DNA of 64,000 bases from Desulfovibrio sp. (GTDB lineage: Bacteria > Desulfobacterota > Desulfovibrionia > Desulfovibrionales > Desulfovibrionaceae), in assembly GCA_017415765.1 (NCBI GenBank), contig JAFQED010000032.1, positions 89,728 to 153,727 of the forward strand. The letters are read 5' to 3'. Numbering within the stretch: position 1 is the first letter of the stretch; each line of letters begins with the position of its first letter. Positions 1-7,454 of the stretch are shown here, one piece after another. A program made the position numbers and the translations under genes. Under the pieces are notes generated by a model. The model was not told where the DNA came from. It saw only the letters and a list, made by a program, of their open reading frames with translations, and did not search any database.

Positions 1-913
1 GGTGCAAATCCAGGAATTCCGGGCTTGGTGGCGGCGGGAACAGTCCTGCCTGATTGGTACGGATGACAGCATTGACCGCCGAGGCATCAAACTGGGCATT
101 GCCGGAGCTGCGTTCAATTTCGGCCAGCATCACGTTGCCTTGCAGATCCACGGCCACGCGAACCACACAAGCCAGGTTGACACGGGAGGCCGAGGCATAG
201 GCCCAGTTAGGTCGTACTGCCAGCATCACCTCGCCCAGATAGACATTGGCAAGACCGCCACCTCCACTGCCTTCGCCTTCTCCACCACCGCCGCCGTCAT
301 GTCCCCCGGCATTGCGGCGTGCTTCGCCCAGGGCGCGCTCCACGGCACTGCCCCGGTCGCCGGAGTCGGCGCGGGAACTGGCCTTGCGGGCCTGGCGCAG
401 GGCTTCGGCCACGGGGTCTGGCTTGGGAGCAGGTTTGGGCGCGGGCTTGGGTTTATCCTGCTCTTTTTTCTTTTCGGGCTTCCTGGGTTCCGGCTTTTTA
501 TCTGCGGGTTTTTCCGCAGGTTTGCTCTCTTCTTTCTTTTGTTCGGCAAGCAGTTTGGTCTCATCCGGGGCCTTGACAGGCTTGGGGGCCTCCTTGACGG
601 GTTCGGCCTTTTGCGGAGCTGCTTCCCGCAGTGGAGCAGGTTGGGGCTTTGGCTCACTGCTTTCCTTGACAGCCGGGGCGGCCACCTCATTCTTGGGGGC
701 CGGGGCAGATGGCGCAAGGGGGCCGTCCGCTGGCTTGCCCTGATGGCCGAGGATGGGCGAGGGAAGCCGGTTGCCACCCAAGGGCGCGTCCACAAGGCTG
801 ATCATCACCGGCGGGGAATTCAGGTCAAGCGGTGGGGATGCGGGCCAGAACCACAGCAGCATAAAGGCCGCAGCGTGCAGGCAAAGGGAGATGACGTACG
901 AGGCCAGCCGCAT
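1..913 (-). CDS. tolA: TolA/TonB-like periplasm-spanning protein, 3' partial
   Basis: Read on the minus strand from an ATG at 913-911, three bases after the tolR stop; the gene runs off the left edge after about 304 codons. Residues 4-22 form one hydrophobic membrane anchor near the N terminus. A Pro/Lys/Glu/Ala-rich stretch of roughly 130 residues (many KPAPKP and KKEE runs) follows, then a Gly-rich hinge, then a TolA/TonB-type C-terminal domain with the hallmark IERSSGNAQFDASAV. In this family the anchor contacts the TolQ-TolR or ExbB-ExbD proton channel and the C-terminal domain reaches the outer membrane. TolA and TonB cannot be told apart without the downstream genes; tolB/pal to the left would settle it. 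Another long minus-strand frame here is a Pro/Arg-rich shadow. Confidence 0.85.
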   Translation of the reverse strand, partial: MRLASYVISLCLHAAAFMLLWFWPASPPLDLNSPPVMISLVDAPLGGNRLPSPILGHQGKPADGPLAPSAPAPKNEVAAPAVKESSEPKPQPAPLREAAPQKAEPVKEAPKPVKAPDETKLLAEQKKEESKPAEKPADKKPEPRKPEKKKEQDKPKPAPKPAPKPDPVAEALRQARKASSRADSGDRGSAVERALGEARRNAGGHDGGGGGEGEGSGGGGLANVYLGEVMLAVRPNWAYASASRVNLACVVRVAVDLQGNVMLAEIERSSGNAQFDASAVNAVIRTNQAGLFPPPPSPEFLDLH

Positions 914-916
914 CAG

Positions 917-1348
917 CTACCTGCTTTTGGCCCCACTGGCAGTTTCGGCCTTCTCGGCCATGACGCCCAGCTTTTCAATGCCAACGGCCTTGATGTGTCC
1001 CATCACCTCTACCACGATCCCGTATGGTACTTCTTTATCGGCTTTAAGGAAGAGGCTGCGATTCTTTTCCTTGACAAGACGTTGCAGGTAGCCTTCAAGT
1101 TCTGCCATATCGTTCACGGCATACTCATCCAGAAAAATTTTGCCGTCACGCCGGATGGAGAGGATCATGTGATCCACGTCCGTAGGCAGCACTTCCACCT
1201 GTTTGGTCTGGGGCAAATCCACATCCAGGCCCTGGCTCATCATGGGGGTGGCTACCATAAAAATGATAAGCAGGACGAGCATCACGTCCACGAAGGGCGT
1301 AACGTTGATTTCTGAAACAAATTTGCTGTTGCCCAGTTGTGCGCCCAT
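917..1348 (-). CDS. tolR: ExbD/TolR-family proton-channel subunit
   Basis: 143 residues, the usual ExbD/TolR length. The N terminus carries the family pattern: a short cytoplasmic tail, then INVTPFVDVMLVLLIIFMVA, in which the membrane segment contains the conserved Asp thought to carry protons. A periplasmic domain of about 100 residues with the family's DVDLPQ segment follows. It lies between tolQ (4 bases upstream) and tolA (3 bases downstream) in one tight operon. Role by family: couples proton flow to movement of the TolA/TonB partner, for outer-membrane constriction or transport. Confidence 0.93.
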   Translation of the reverse strand: MGAQLGNSKFVSEINVTPFVDVMLVLLIIFMVATPMMSQGLDVDLPQTKQVEVLPTDVDHMILSIRRDGKIFLDEYAVNDMAELEGYLQRLVKEKNRSLFLKADKEVPYGIVVEVMGHIKAVGIEKLGVMAEKAETASGAKSR

Positions 1349-1351
1349 GTC

Positions 1352-2047
1352 TTACAGCTCCGTTGCACCAGTACGTTGTACCGGACGGTGGGCGTTCAGT
1401 TCCCGCTGTACCCTGTTCAGGAAGGTACTGGCAAAATTGACAAGCTGGGTATCCACCTGTGAGAGCTTGCCCATAAAGATATTGAAGCCGATGGTGGCCG
1501 GCACGGCAACAGCCAGGCCGATAGCCGTGGCCACCAGAGCCTCGGAAATGCCGGGGGCCACTGTGGCAAGCGAGGCCGTCTTGAGCATCCCGATGGAATG
1601 GAAGGAACCCATGATGCCCCAAACCGTGCCAAACAGGCCGATAAAGGGAGCTGTGTTTGCCGTGGTTGCCAGAACGGAAAGAGAATTTTGCAGACGTGAC
1701 AGTTCAGTGGCAACGCCCTGCCGCAGGGCACGGCGTACGTTGTCCACCACAACCTCGCTGGAATTGCCCAATTCCTTGGAGCGGTTGAATTCCTGCACAC
1801 CCTGGTGGGCTATAAAGTAGAGGGGAGAAGTGGGGTCAGCCCCAAGCGATTGCACGGCCTCGCGCAGATTGGCGGCCCTGTCGAAGCGTGCCATGCCTTC
1901 TGTTGCCTTGCGGCTGGCTGCCCCCAGTGCAAAGTATTTTTGGAGCATCAGGGCCCAACTCCCCACAGACATGAGCAGGAGCAGGGCCAGTACACCCTTG
2001 GCGACCAGGCTGGCCTGAAGGATCATCGAAAACAGGCTGAATTCCAT
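1352..2047 (-). CDS. tolQ: TolQ/ExbB/MotA-family proton channel
   Basis: 231 residues from the ATG at 2047, chosen because a GGAG lies 6 bases upstream; a longer frame starting at 2137 adds a basic stretch that does not look like family sequence. Three membrane segments are visible (about residues 15-36, 130-155 and 170-200), with the signature GLFGTVWGIMGSFHSIG and a later APGISEALVATAIGLAVAVPA helix typical of TolQ/ExbB. Partner of the adjacent ExbD/TolR protein in the inner membrane; first gene of the tolQ-tolR-tolA operon. Confidence 0.92.
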   Translation of the reverse strand: MEFSLFSMILQASLVAKGVLALLLLMSVGSWALMLQKYFALGAASRKATEGMARFDRAANLREAVQSLGADPTSPLYFIAHQGVQEFNRSKELGNSSEVVVDNVRRALRQGVATELSRLQNSLSVLATTANTAPFIGLFGTVWGIMGSFHSIGMLKTASLATVAPGISEALVATAIGLAVAVPATIGFNIFMGKLSQVDTQLVNFASTFLNRVQRELNAHRPVQRTGATEL

Positions 2048-2213
2048 GTGTAACTCCGTAACTGTGCGGACTTGGGCCGCTGGCGCGCCGCCACGGCTTT
2101 CGCCGTGCAGGATGCTACGGCTTGCCCATTTTTTCAAGCCTTATTTTTGGATGGCATTTCCATGCCTTATGTGGAAAAGTTGGCCCTGCTGCTAGATTTT
2201 GGGGAATTGCGTC

Positions 2214-2240
2214 TAAAGACAAATCCCGTTTTGCCGATAT
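2214..2240 (+). promoter_or_regulatory. Sigma-28 (FliA) promoter of the chemoreceptor gene
   Basis: TAAA at 2214-2217, exactly 15 bases, then GCCGATAT at 2233-2240. This matches the flagellar/chemotaxis sigma factor consensus TAAA-N15-GCCGATAA at 11 of 12 positions. It lies 70 bases before the start of the methyl-accepting chemotaxis gene and points toward it. Confidence 0.85.
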
Positions 2241-2310
2241 GCGTGATGTAGGTTAACGTGCTGCGCCGTCAGCAACCTGCCTTCTGGTTGCAGCGTGAAG
2301 GAGATAAGGA

Positions 2311-4332
2311 ATGGACTGGTGGAAAAATTTGAGCATCAAGGTCAAAATCTATGTGTCGGTGGCACTGATAATCGGTCTGCTTGCAGGTACGGGTGTCATC
2401 ATCAACAGTACACTGAACTCCCTGACGACTGTTTCCGAACGTCTTGATAAGGGTGAGCAGCTTGCCAAAACCCTCCTGCTGCGTGAAGTCCAGCATCTGA
2501 CGTGGGCCGATAATCTTTCCACCTTCCTGCTGGATGAGAGCAGGAAGGACATTCCCGTGGAGGTTGACCCCACCCGTTGCGGCTTTGGACAGAGTTACCA
2601 TAGCCAGGCGCGTGAAAATGCCATCAAAATGTTCCCCGGTATCGCCGATGCCATGCGGGCCATCAACGAACCGCATAACAAACTGCACCAGTCAGCAAAG
2701 GCGATCGCCCAACTCAGGGCCGAAGGCAAGGAGGCTGAGGCCAGAGCCCTGTTTAACAATGAAAGCCATGCCCACCTGCTTGCAGTGCGGGAACTTTTTG
2801 GCAAAATGCGTGAGGAGATAAACAGCAGCCTCAGTATCCTGCAAGCCAACCTTCATGCCGAAACCGAGAAGGCGCATACTGTCATCCTGGGCTTGAGTGT
2901 TGTCAACTGTGTGCTGGTATTTGGGCTGGGCCTGATGTTGTACTTCTATGTGCTGCGTCCGGTGAGCCTTATCGATACCTATATCCGCTGCTGCGGTGAA
3001 AAGCCTGACAGCACCATTGGCTATGAAAGCAAGGATGAACTGGGCAATCTTGCCCAGCACCTGCAGGACATGGTGGCCGAGCTGCAACGGAATCTGGCCT
3101 TTTCCGATGGGGTCCTCAAGGGTATGACTGTCCCGTGCTCAGTCTTTTCCGACAAGGATCTGACCGTTTTTACCAACCAGTATATGCTTGACCTTATCGA
3201 ACGCCCCGGTAAACCTGAAGACTATTACGGACAGACCTCCGGTGAATACATCTGGGCCGACAAAGGGCGTGAAACCATCTCTACCCGTGCCCTGCGTGAA
3301 AACAAGATGCTTTCTGCCCAGCTTGATTTCAACAGCCACAGGGGTACGCCCAAGCACGCGCAGGTCACATCAGCTCCTTTCTATGATCGGCAGGGCAAGG
3401 CACTGGGGACGCTTTCCATCTGGATGGACATTACCGATCTCATCAATCATCAGAATGCCATTGAAGAGCATGGCAAGATGATTGCAGATGTGGCGGCTTC
3501 CTCCATGGATGTGGCGGACTCTGTTTCTACCGCCAGCCAGCAGCTGGCTGCCCAGATCGAGCAATCCAATGCCGGGGCGCGCCGCCAGAGTGATCGCGTG
3601 ACCGAAACCGCCACTGCCATGACGGAGATGAATGCCACCGTTATGGAAATTGCCAAGAACGCCAGCGATGCCTCGGCCATAGCCAGCGAAGCCAAGCACA
3701 ATGCGCAAGAAGGTTACCATGCTGTGGGTAACCTGCTGTCGAGCATAGACCGGGTGCGGGAAATTACCGATGTTCTCAAGGGCAGCATGGATGAGCTTTC
3801 CGGCCAGGCGCAGGATATTGGGCAAATCATTGATGTCATCAATGACATTGCCGACCAGACCAACTTGCTGGCCCTGAACGCCGCTATCGAAGCAGCCCGC
3901 GCCGGGGAAGCCGGACGTGGCTTTGCTGTGGTGGCCGATGAGGTTCGCAAACTGGCAGAAAAGACCATGCAGGCCACAGGAGAGGTTGGCAAGGTAGTGG
4001 CGGGTATCCAGCAGGGTACGCAGGCCAATATCAAAAATGTGGGCCATGCCGTAGAGGCTATCCGCGATTCCTCGGCCCTGTCCGAAGAAGCTGGCAGCAA
4101 GTTGCAGGAAATTGTGGACATGGTGGATAACACCGCCATGCAGATCCAGTCCATCGCCACGGCCGCCGAGCAACAATCGGCTACCAGCGAGGAGATCAAC
4201 CAGGCACTTGGTGAGGTCAACCAGATTTCGGACGAGACCTCCCGCACCATGCGCGAGGCCCAGGCCGCAGTAGACAGTCTGGCAGAACAGGCTTCGGCCC
4301 TGCACAGCCTCATTGAACGGCTCAAGGCATAG
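2311..4332 (+). CDS. Methyl-accepting chemotaxis protein with extracytoplasmic CZB-like sensor and PAS domain
   Basis: 673 residues; AAGGAGATAAGGA precedes the ATG. Membrane segments at about residues 12-32 and 189-212 bound an external region of about 155 residues. That region has His62, Trp65, Cys90-x-x-Gly and His122-x3-His126, the ligand pattern of the CZB zinc-binding chemoreceptor domain. Next come a short HAMP-like linker, a PAS-like domain (about 265-380) and a coiled-coil signalling domain with the hairpin tip [19 protein letters not shown]. It does not end in a receptor-tethering pentapeptide. It probably signals to CheA/CheW; the ligand (zinc, or an oxidant acting through the zinc-Cys) is an inference. 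Transcribed from a sigma-28 promoter. Confidence 0.93.
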   Translation: MDWWKNLSIKVKIYVSVALIIGLLAGTGVIINSTLNSLTTVSERLDKGEQLAKTLLLREVQHLTWADNLSTFLLDESRKDIPVEVDPTRCGFGQSYHSQARENAIKMFPGIADAMRAINEPHNKLHQSAKAIAQLRAEGKEAEARALFNNESHAHLLAVRELFGKMREEINSSLSILQANLHAETEKAHTVILGLSVVNCVLVFGLGLMLYFYVLRPVSLIDTYIRCCGEKPDSTIGYESKDELGNLAQHLQDMVAELQRNLAFSDGVLKGMTVPCSVFSDKDLTVFTNQYMLDLIERPGKPEDYYGQTSGEYIWADKGRETISTRALRENKMLSAQLDFNSHRGTPKHAQVTSAPFYDRQGKALGTLSIWMDITDLINHQNAIEEHGKMIADVAASSMDVADSVSTASQQLAAQIEQSNAGARRQSDRVTETATAMTEMNATVMEIAKNASDASAIASEAKHNAQEGYHAVGNLLSSIDRVREITDVLKGSMDELSGQAQDIGQIIDVINDIADQTNLLALNAAIEAARAGEAGRGFAVVADEVRKLAEKTMQATGEVGKVVAGIQQGTQANIKNVGHAVEAIRDSSALSEEAGSKLQEIVDMVDNTAMQIQSIATAAEQQSATSEEINQALGEVNQISDETSRTMREAQAAVDSLAEQASALHSLIERLKA

Positions 4333-4352
4333 CAGGTTCAACCTGAACAAGC

Positions 4353-4385
4353 AAAAGGGCCGCAGCACAGTGCTGCGGCCCTTTT
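4353..4385 (+). terminator. Rho-independent terminator after the chemoreceptor
   Basis: AAAAGGGCCGCAGCA and TGCTGCGGCCCTTTT form a long perfect stem around a 3-base loop, ending in a T run, 20 bases after the stop codon. Confidence 0.9.
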
Positions 4386-4428
4386 CGCATACAGAGGAAG
4401 CAGACGCGAGCCTTGCTGTCGAACGATC

Positions 4429-4457
4429 TTGTGGACAAGGACACTGGGCGATACTAT
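4429..4457 (+). promoter_or_regulatory. Candidate sigma-70 promoter for the two-gene islet
   Basis: TTGTGG (4429-4434), a 17-base spacer, then TACTAT (4452-4457), ending 27 bases before the GTG of the first islet gene. Assigned by pattern only. Confidence 0.55.
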
Positions 4458-4484
4458 ACTTTGCAGAAACTCGGGGTAGTTTGA

Positions 4485-4826
4485 GTGGGGGAACAGTTGA
4501 AAAGAAGTGTTCAAAAAGAACCGCTTGAAGCCCCTGCCTATATAGAGGCAGTCAGAGGCGGTAAACATGGCGGCTGGTATAAAATAATGAAGGACAAGCC
4601 GGAAAATCTGCTGCAAAAAAGTAGAGCCAGTTTGCAAAAACAGGTAGATGAACACAGGGCATATATAAAAAATCCTCAAAGTCATGTGAAAGATTGGGAG
4701 GAAAGAGATGAACGTTATAAAACTGGTATGGTAAAGGTTTGGAACAGGCATATTCAGAAAAATCAGGAACAGCTTGATATAGTTGAGGGAATACTTGCCC
4801 AGCGAGGGAATAGAGATGGAAAATAA
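4485..4826 (+). CDS. Small hypothetical protein, charged, Trp/Lys/Glu-rich
   Basis: 113 residues from a GTG with GGGG upstream. No membrane segment or signal peptide. The sequence is rich in Lys, Glu, Gln and Arg and probably helical (residues about 45-105). GGKHGGWYK, then IKNP, then WEERDERYKTGM and VWNRHIQKNQEQ, resemble to my eye the C-terminal tails of large polymorphic-toxin or phage-like proteins, but I cannot name a family. Base composition is clearly AT-richer than the neighbours. The stop overlaps the next gene by 11 bases, so the two are a translationally coupled pair. An internal ATG at 4587 is a possible alternative start but lacks a good ribosome site. Confidence 0.6.
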   Translation: MGEQLKRSVQKEPLEAPAYIEAVRGGKHGGWYKIMKDKPENLLQKSRASLQKQVDEHRAYIKNPQSHVKDWEERDERYKTGMVKVWNRHIQKNQEQLDIVEGILAQRGNRDGK

Positions 4827-5046
4827 TCAAGATATTGCATCAATAAAGGCAATTATGTCTGAAGTAATCGAGTCATTATTTGAATACGCTAAGGGGACAT
4901 CTGGTGAAAGCCCCAATATAATGGCTTATGATGTGTTGCTTACAGCAGTAGAACAGGCCGAAGCTCTGGACGTTGACCTGTCAGATATTGGCTTGACCAA
5001 GGAGGCTGTAAGCAGACTGGCAGGTTTGCAGCAGACGGCAGCTTAG
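4816..5046 (+). CDS. Small acidic hypothetical protein, partner of the preceding gene
   Basis: 76 residues starting at the ATG at 4816, which follows GAGGGAATAGAG; a TTG further upstream (4783) would extend it. Acidic and helical-looking, with no Cys and no membrane segment. It overlaps the previous basic protein by 11 bases. A basic plus a small acidic coupled pair would fit a toxin/immunity or binding-partner arrangement, but nothing in the sequence proves this. Function unknown. Confidence 0.6.
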   Translation: MENNQDIASIKAIMSEVIESLFEYAKGTSGESPNIMAYDVLLTAVEQAEALDVDLSDIGLTKEAVSRLAGLQQTAA

Positions 5047-5058
5047 AGCATTTTTGAG

Positions 5059-5083
5059 CAAGGCCGGGAAGCCCCCGGCCTTG
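5059..5083. terminator. Hairpin between convergent genes
   Basis: CAAGGCCGGG and CCCGGCCTTG form a 10-bp stem around a 5-base loop, midway between the plus-strand islet and the 3' end of the minus-strand hydrogenase-like operon. There is no strong T run, so termination by this hairpin alone is uncertain. Confidence 0.5.
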
Positions 5084-5109
5084 TGTGCGTACAGTAAAAG
5101 TAGGGTACA

Positions 5110-5904
5110 TCAGCCCCGCCTGAGGGAGAGCAATCCGTCAAGGATGCTCCAGGGGTTGGGGGGGCAACCCGGTACATAGACATCCACGGGCAGGGCACTG
5201 GACGGCATGCCGGGATCACGTTCGCTGTTGAGATTATCCAGACCGCCGTGGCATTGCGGATTTTGGGCAAATATCCCACCAGAGATGGCACATGCCCCCA
5301 CTGCCACCAGGACGCGTGGCTCCGGCGCAGCAGCCCAGGTATCCAGCAGGGCAAGGCGCATATTTTCAGAAATTGGCCCGCTGACGATGATCCCATCGGC
5401 ATGACGGGGCGAAGCGGCATACTCTATGCCAAAGCGGCCAAGGTCAAAAACCAGCGTACCCAGTACGTTGGTGTCGGCTTCACAGGCGTTGCAGCCGGCC
5501 GCACTGACATGGCGCAGCTTGAGCGAGCGGCGGAAAAGTCCATAATCCTTGTGGGGCAGAGGGGGGCTTTCCGGCAGTGGCTGGCCTGGGCGCACCAGCA
5601 GGTCTTCCCGGCGGAAGGCCGCAACTCGCCAATCCTTTGTAAAGCGGATAGCCCCTTGAGGACAGGCTGCACTGCAAGCCCCGCAAAAGAGGCAGCGGCC
5701 CATGTCCAGGCTGGGGGGGCAGTGTCCCTCATCGCGTAACAGGGCACCACACGGGCAGGACTGAAGACATGCCTTACAGTCGCCGCAGTCGGTCAGTTCA
5801 ATGACAGGCCGCCCCTGGTAGCGCGGTGAGAGTGTGGGCTGGCTTTCAGGCCAGTTCAACGTACGGTGCTTCTGGTGCAGGCGTTCCTTGATGATGCGCA
5901 GCAT
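5110..5904 (-). CDS. Ehr/hydrogenase-4-like small subunit fused to a 2[4Fe-4S] ferredoxin domain
   Basis: 264 residues from the ATG at 5904 (GAGG 7 bases upstream); TTG at 5910 is an alternative. The N-terminal half holds two CxxCxxCxxxCP clusters (CGDCKACLQSCP and CLFCGACSAACP), as in HyfH/NuoI. The C-terminal half is NuoB/HyfI-like and keeps the cluster ligands in AAGCNACEAD, VGACAISGG and PGCPPNPW. HyfH and HyfI are normally separate proteins, so this is a fusion. It is the last gene of the six-gene operon and would pass electrons from a soluble donor to the large subunit beside it. Confidence 0.88.
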   Translation of the reverse strand: MLRIIKERLHQKHRTLNWPESQPTLSPRYQGRPVIELTDCGDCKACLQSCPCGALLRDEGHCPPSLDMGRCLFCGACSAACPQGAIRFTKDWRVAAFRREDLLVRPGQPLPESPPLPHKDYGLFRRSLKLRHVSAAGCNACEADTNVLGTLVFDLGRFGIEYAASPRHADGIIVSGPISENMRLALLDTWAAAPEPRVLVAVGACAISGGIFAQNPQCHGGLDNLNSERDPGMPSSALPVDVYVPGCPPNPWSILDGLLSLRRG

Positions 5905-5913
5905 GGGCAAGCC

Positions 5914-7449
5914 TCACAGATCATGGCCGCAGTAAGAAAGGTTAAAGCTCTTGTTGCAGAGCGGGAAATCCGAGATTTGCTGGCCGCGCAGGGCCAATGC
6001 CAGGCCAGGCCAGTTATGGAAGGAGGGATCGATAACCTTGTACAGCAGGAGGTCTCCCTTGTTGTCAGTGGCGGCAAGGTGGCATACCTCACCACGCCAG
6101 CCTTCCACCTGGGCTACGGCCAGTCGGTTGGGGGGCAGGTGGGGCTCTGTGTGTGCCGCAATCTCTTCAGACGGACAGCCAGCCAAACGTTCCAGGTCTT
6201 CCTGTACAAGGTGGAGAGATGCATCCAGCTCTCGACTGCGTACACGACTGCGGGCCAGCACATCGCCACTGTCTTCCACGCAGGGGGCCTCTTGATGGGG
6301 CAGGTCTGAAAGCGGGGAAAAGACGCGGGCATCCACGGCAAGGCCGCAGGCCCTGGCCGGTACGCCCACAAGTCCCAAATCCTGCGCCTGCCGGGCCGTG
6401 AGGCTGCCGGTGTGTTCCAGTCGGTCAAGCACACCGGGGGATTCCAGCATGATGTCCACAGCACCGCGTACATCCCGTCCGGCCATACGCACACGCTCCA
6501 GCATTTCGTGGCAGAGGTTGCTGTCCGCATCGTGACGTACGCCGCCATAGGTCAGCATGGTTCGTCCGAAGCGGTTACCGCAGAGACTGGCCGTGATATT
6601 CAGAAAATCGCCCCGAATACGGCCATTCCATGAGGAGGTGGGCAAGAATCCCGTGTCACCGGCAATGGCCCCAAGATCGCCGCAATGATTGGCAAGGCGT
6701 TCCAGCTCAAGGGCGATACGCCGCAAGATCTGGGCGCGCTGGCCGGGCATAAGGCCGCTCAGGCGTTCCCACAGCACGCAATGGGCCGTGGCGTGGGCAA
6801 TGGTCGAATCCCCGGCGATACATTCGGCAAGGGGAAGACGCACGGACGATCGGAGCAGTTGCGCTTCCAGCCCGCGATGCTGGTAACCCAAGGCAATTTC
6901 GAGGTGGAGAACCTCCTCGCCATAACATTGGAAACGGAAATGTCCAGGCTCGATGATGCCCGCATGCACGGGGCCGACAGCCACCTCATGCACCTGCTCT
7001 CCCTCCACCCGATAGTAGGGATAGGAGGCGGCAGGGGCATCGGGGATACGCCGTACGGGCTTGAGCCAGGGGTGTCCCAGAGGTTCCACCCCCCACTGCT
7101 CAAAAATCTCGCGTTCAAAGTAGTGGGCCTGTGGGCTGGCAGGGGTGAAGGAGGGATAGGCTGTCAGTGGCTCACTGAGTAGGGCAGCCAATTTGCCTGT
7201 ACCATCATGCGCGATGACGCAAAGCAGGTGGATCTCCGTCTCTTGCCTTGCAGGGCTGCTCTGCCCCTGTTGCTCTGGCAGTCCACACAGGGCCAGCAAA
7301 CGCCAGCCATCGTTCAATGCCGTGGTCAGTTCTGCTCCCATGACCTGGGATGCCACTGGCTTCAGGGTCGCAAGGTCGAGGCTTTCCCGGTAGTCAAAGG
7401 TGACAGCATCCATAGCCTGTCCTGTCATAGCTGAAAGTGTCTGGGGCAT
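5914..7449 (-). CDS. Ehr-type large subunit (NuoC-NuoD/HycE-like) lacking the NiFe cysteine pairs
   Basis: 511 residues from the ATG at 7449, preceded by GGGGGAT over the upstream stop. The N-terminal third is NuoC-like (FEREIFEQWGV); the rest is NuoD/HycE-like (LGYQHRGLEAQLL, LELERLANHCGDLGAIAGD, GRIRGDFLN). Where a NiFe hydrogenase has CxxC after the RGxE motif, this protein has ECIAGDS with one Cys, and the C-terminal DPCxxC pair is replaced by ISDFPLCNKSFNLSYCG. The NiFe site is therefore not formed in the usual way. This matches the published idea of energy-converting hydrogenase-related (Ehr) complexes. The electron acceptor is unknown. Confidence 0.88.
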   Translation of the reverse strand: MPQTLSAMTGQAMDAVTFDYRESLDLATLKPVASQVMGAELTTALNDGWRLLALCGLPEQQGQSSPARQETEIHLLCVIAHDGTGKLAALLSEPLTAYPSFTPASPQAHYFEREIFEQWGVEPLGHPWLKPVRRIPDAPAASYPYYRVEGEQVHEVAVGPVHAGIIEPGHFRFQCYGEEVLHLEIALGYQHRGLEAQLLRSSVRLPLAECIAGDSTIAHATAHCVLWERLSGLMPGQRAQILRRIALELERLANHCGDLGAIAGDTGFLPTSSWNGRIRGDFLNITASLCGNRFGRTMLTYGGVRHDADSNLCHEMLERVRMAGRDVRGAVDIMLESPGVLDRLEHTGSLTARQAQDLGLVGVPARACGLAVDARVFSPLSDLPHQEAPCVEDSGDVLARSRVRSRELDASLHLVQEDLERLAGCPSEEIAAHTEPHLPPNRLAVAQVEGWRGEVCHLAATDNKGDLLLYKVIDPSFHNWPGLALALRGQQISDFPLCNKSFNLSYCGHDL

Positions 7450-7454
7450 ACAGT

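Noticed and set aside
226-795. Minus-strand 189-codon Pro/Arg-rich frame
   Set aside because: It is the wrong frame of the Pro/Lys-rich tolA linker; the correct frame continues from 913 to the edge with a TolA C-terminal domain.
2-1315. Long plus-strand open frame of 437 codons at the left edge
   Set aside because: It is antisense to tolR and tolA, rich in Phe/Leu/Gly/Arg without domain sense; the minus-strand genes have clear family motifs.
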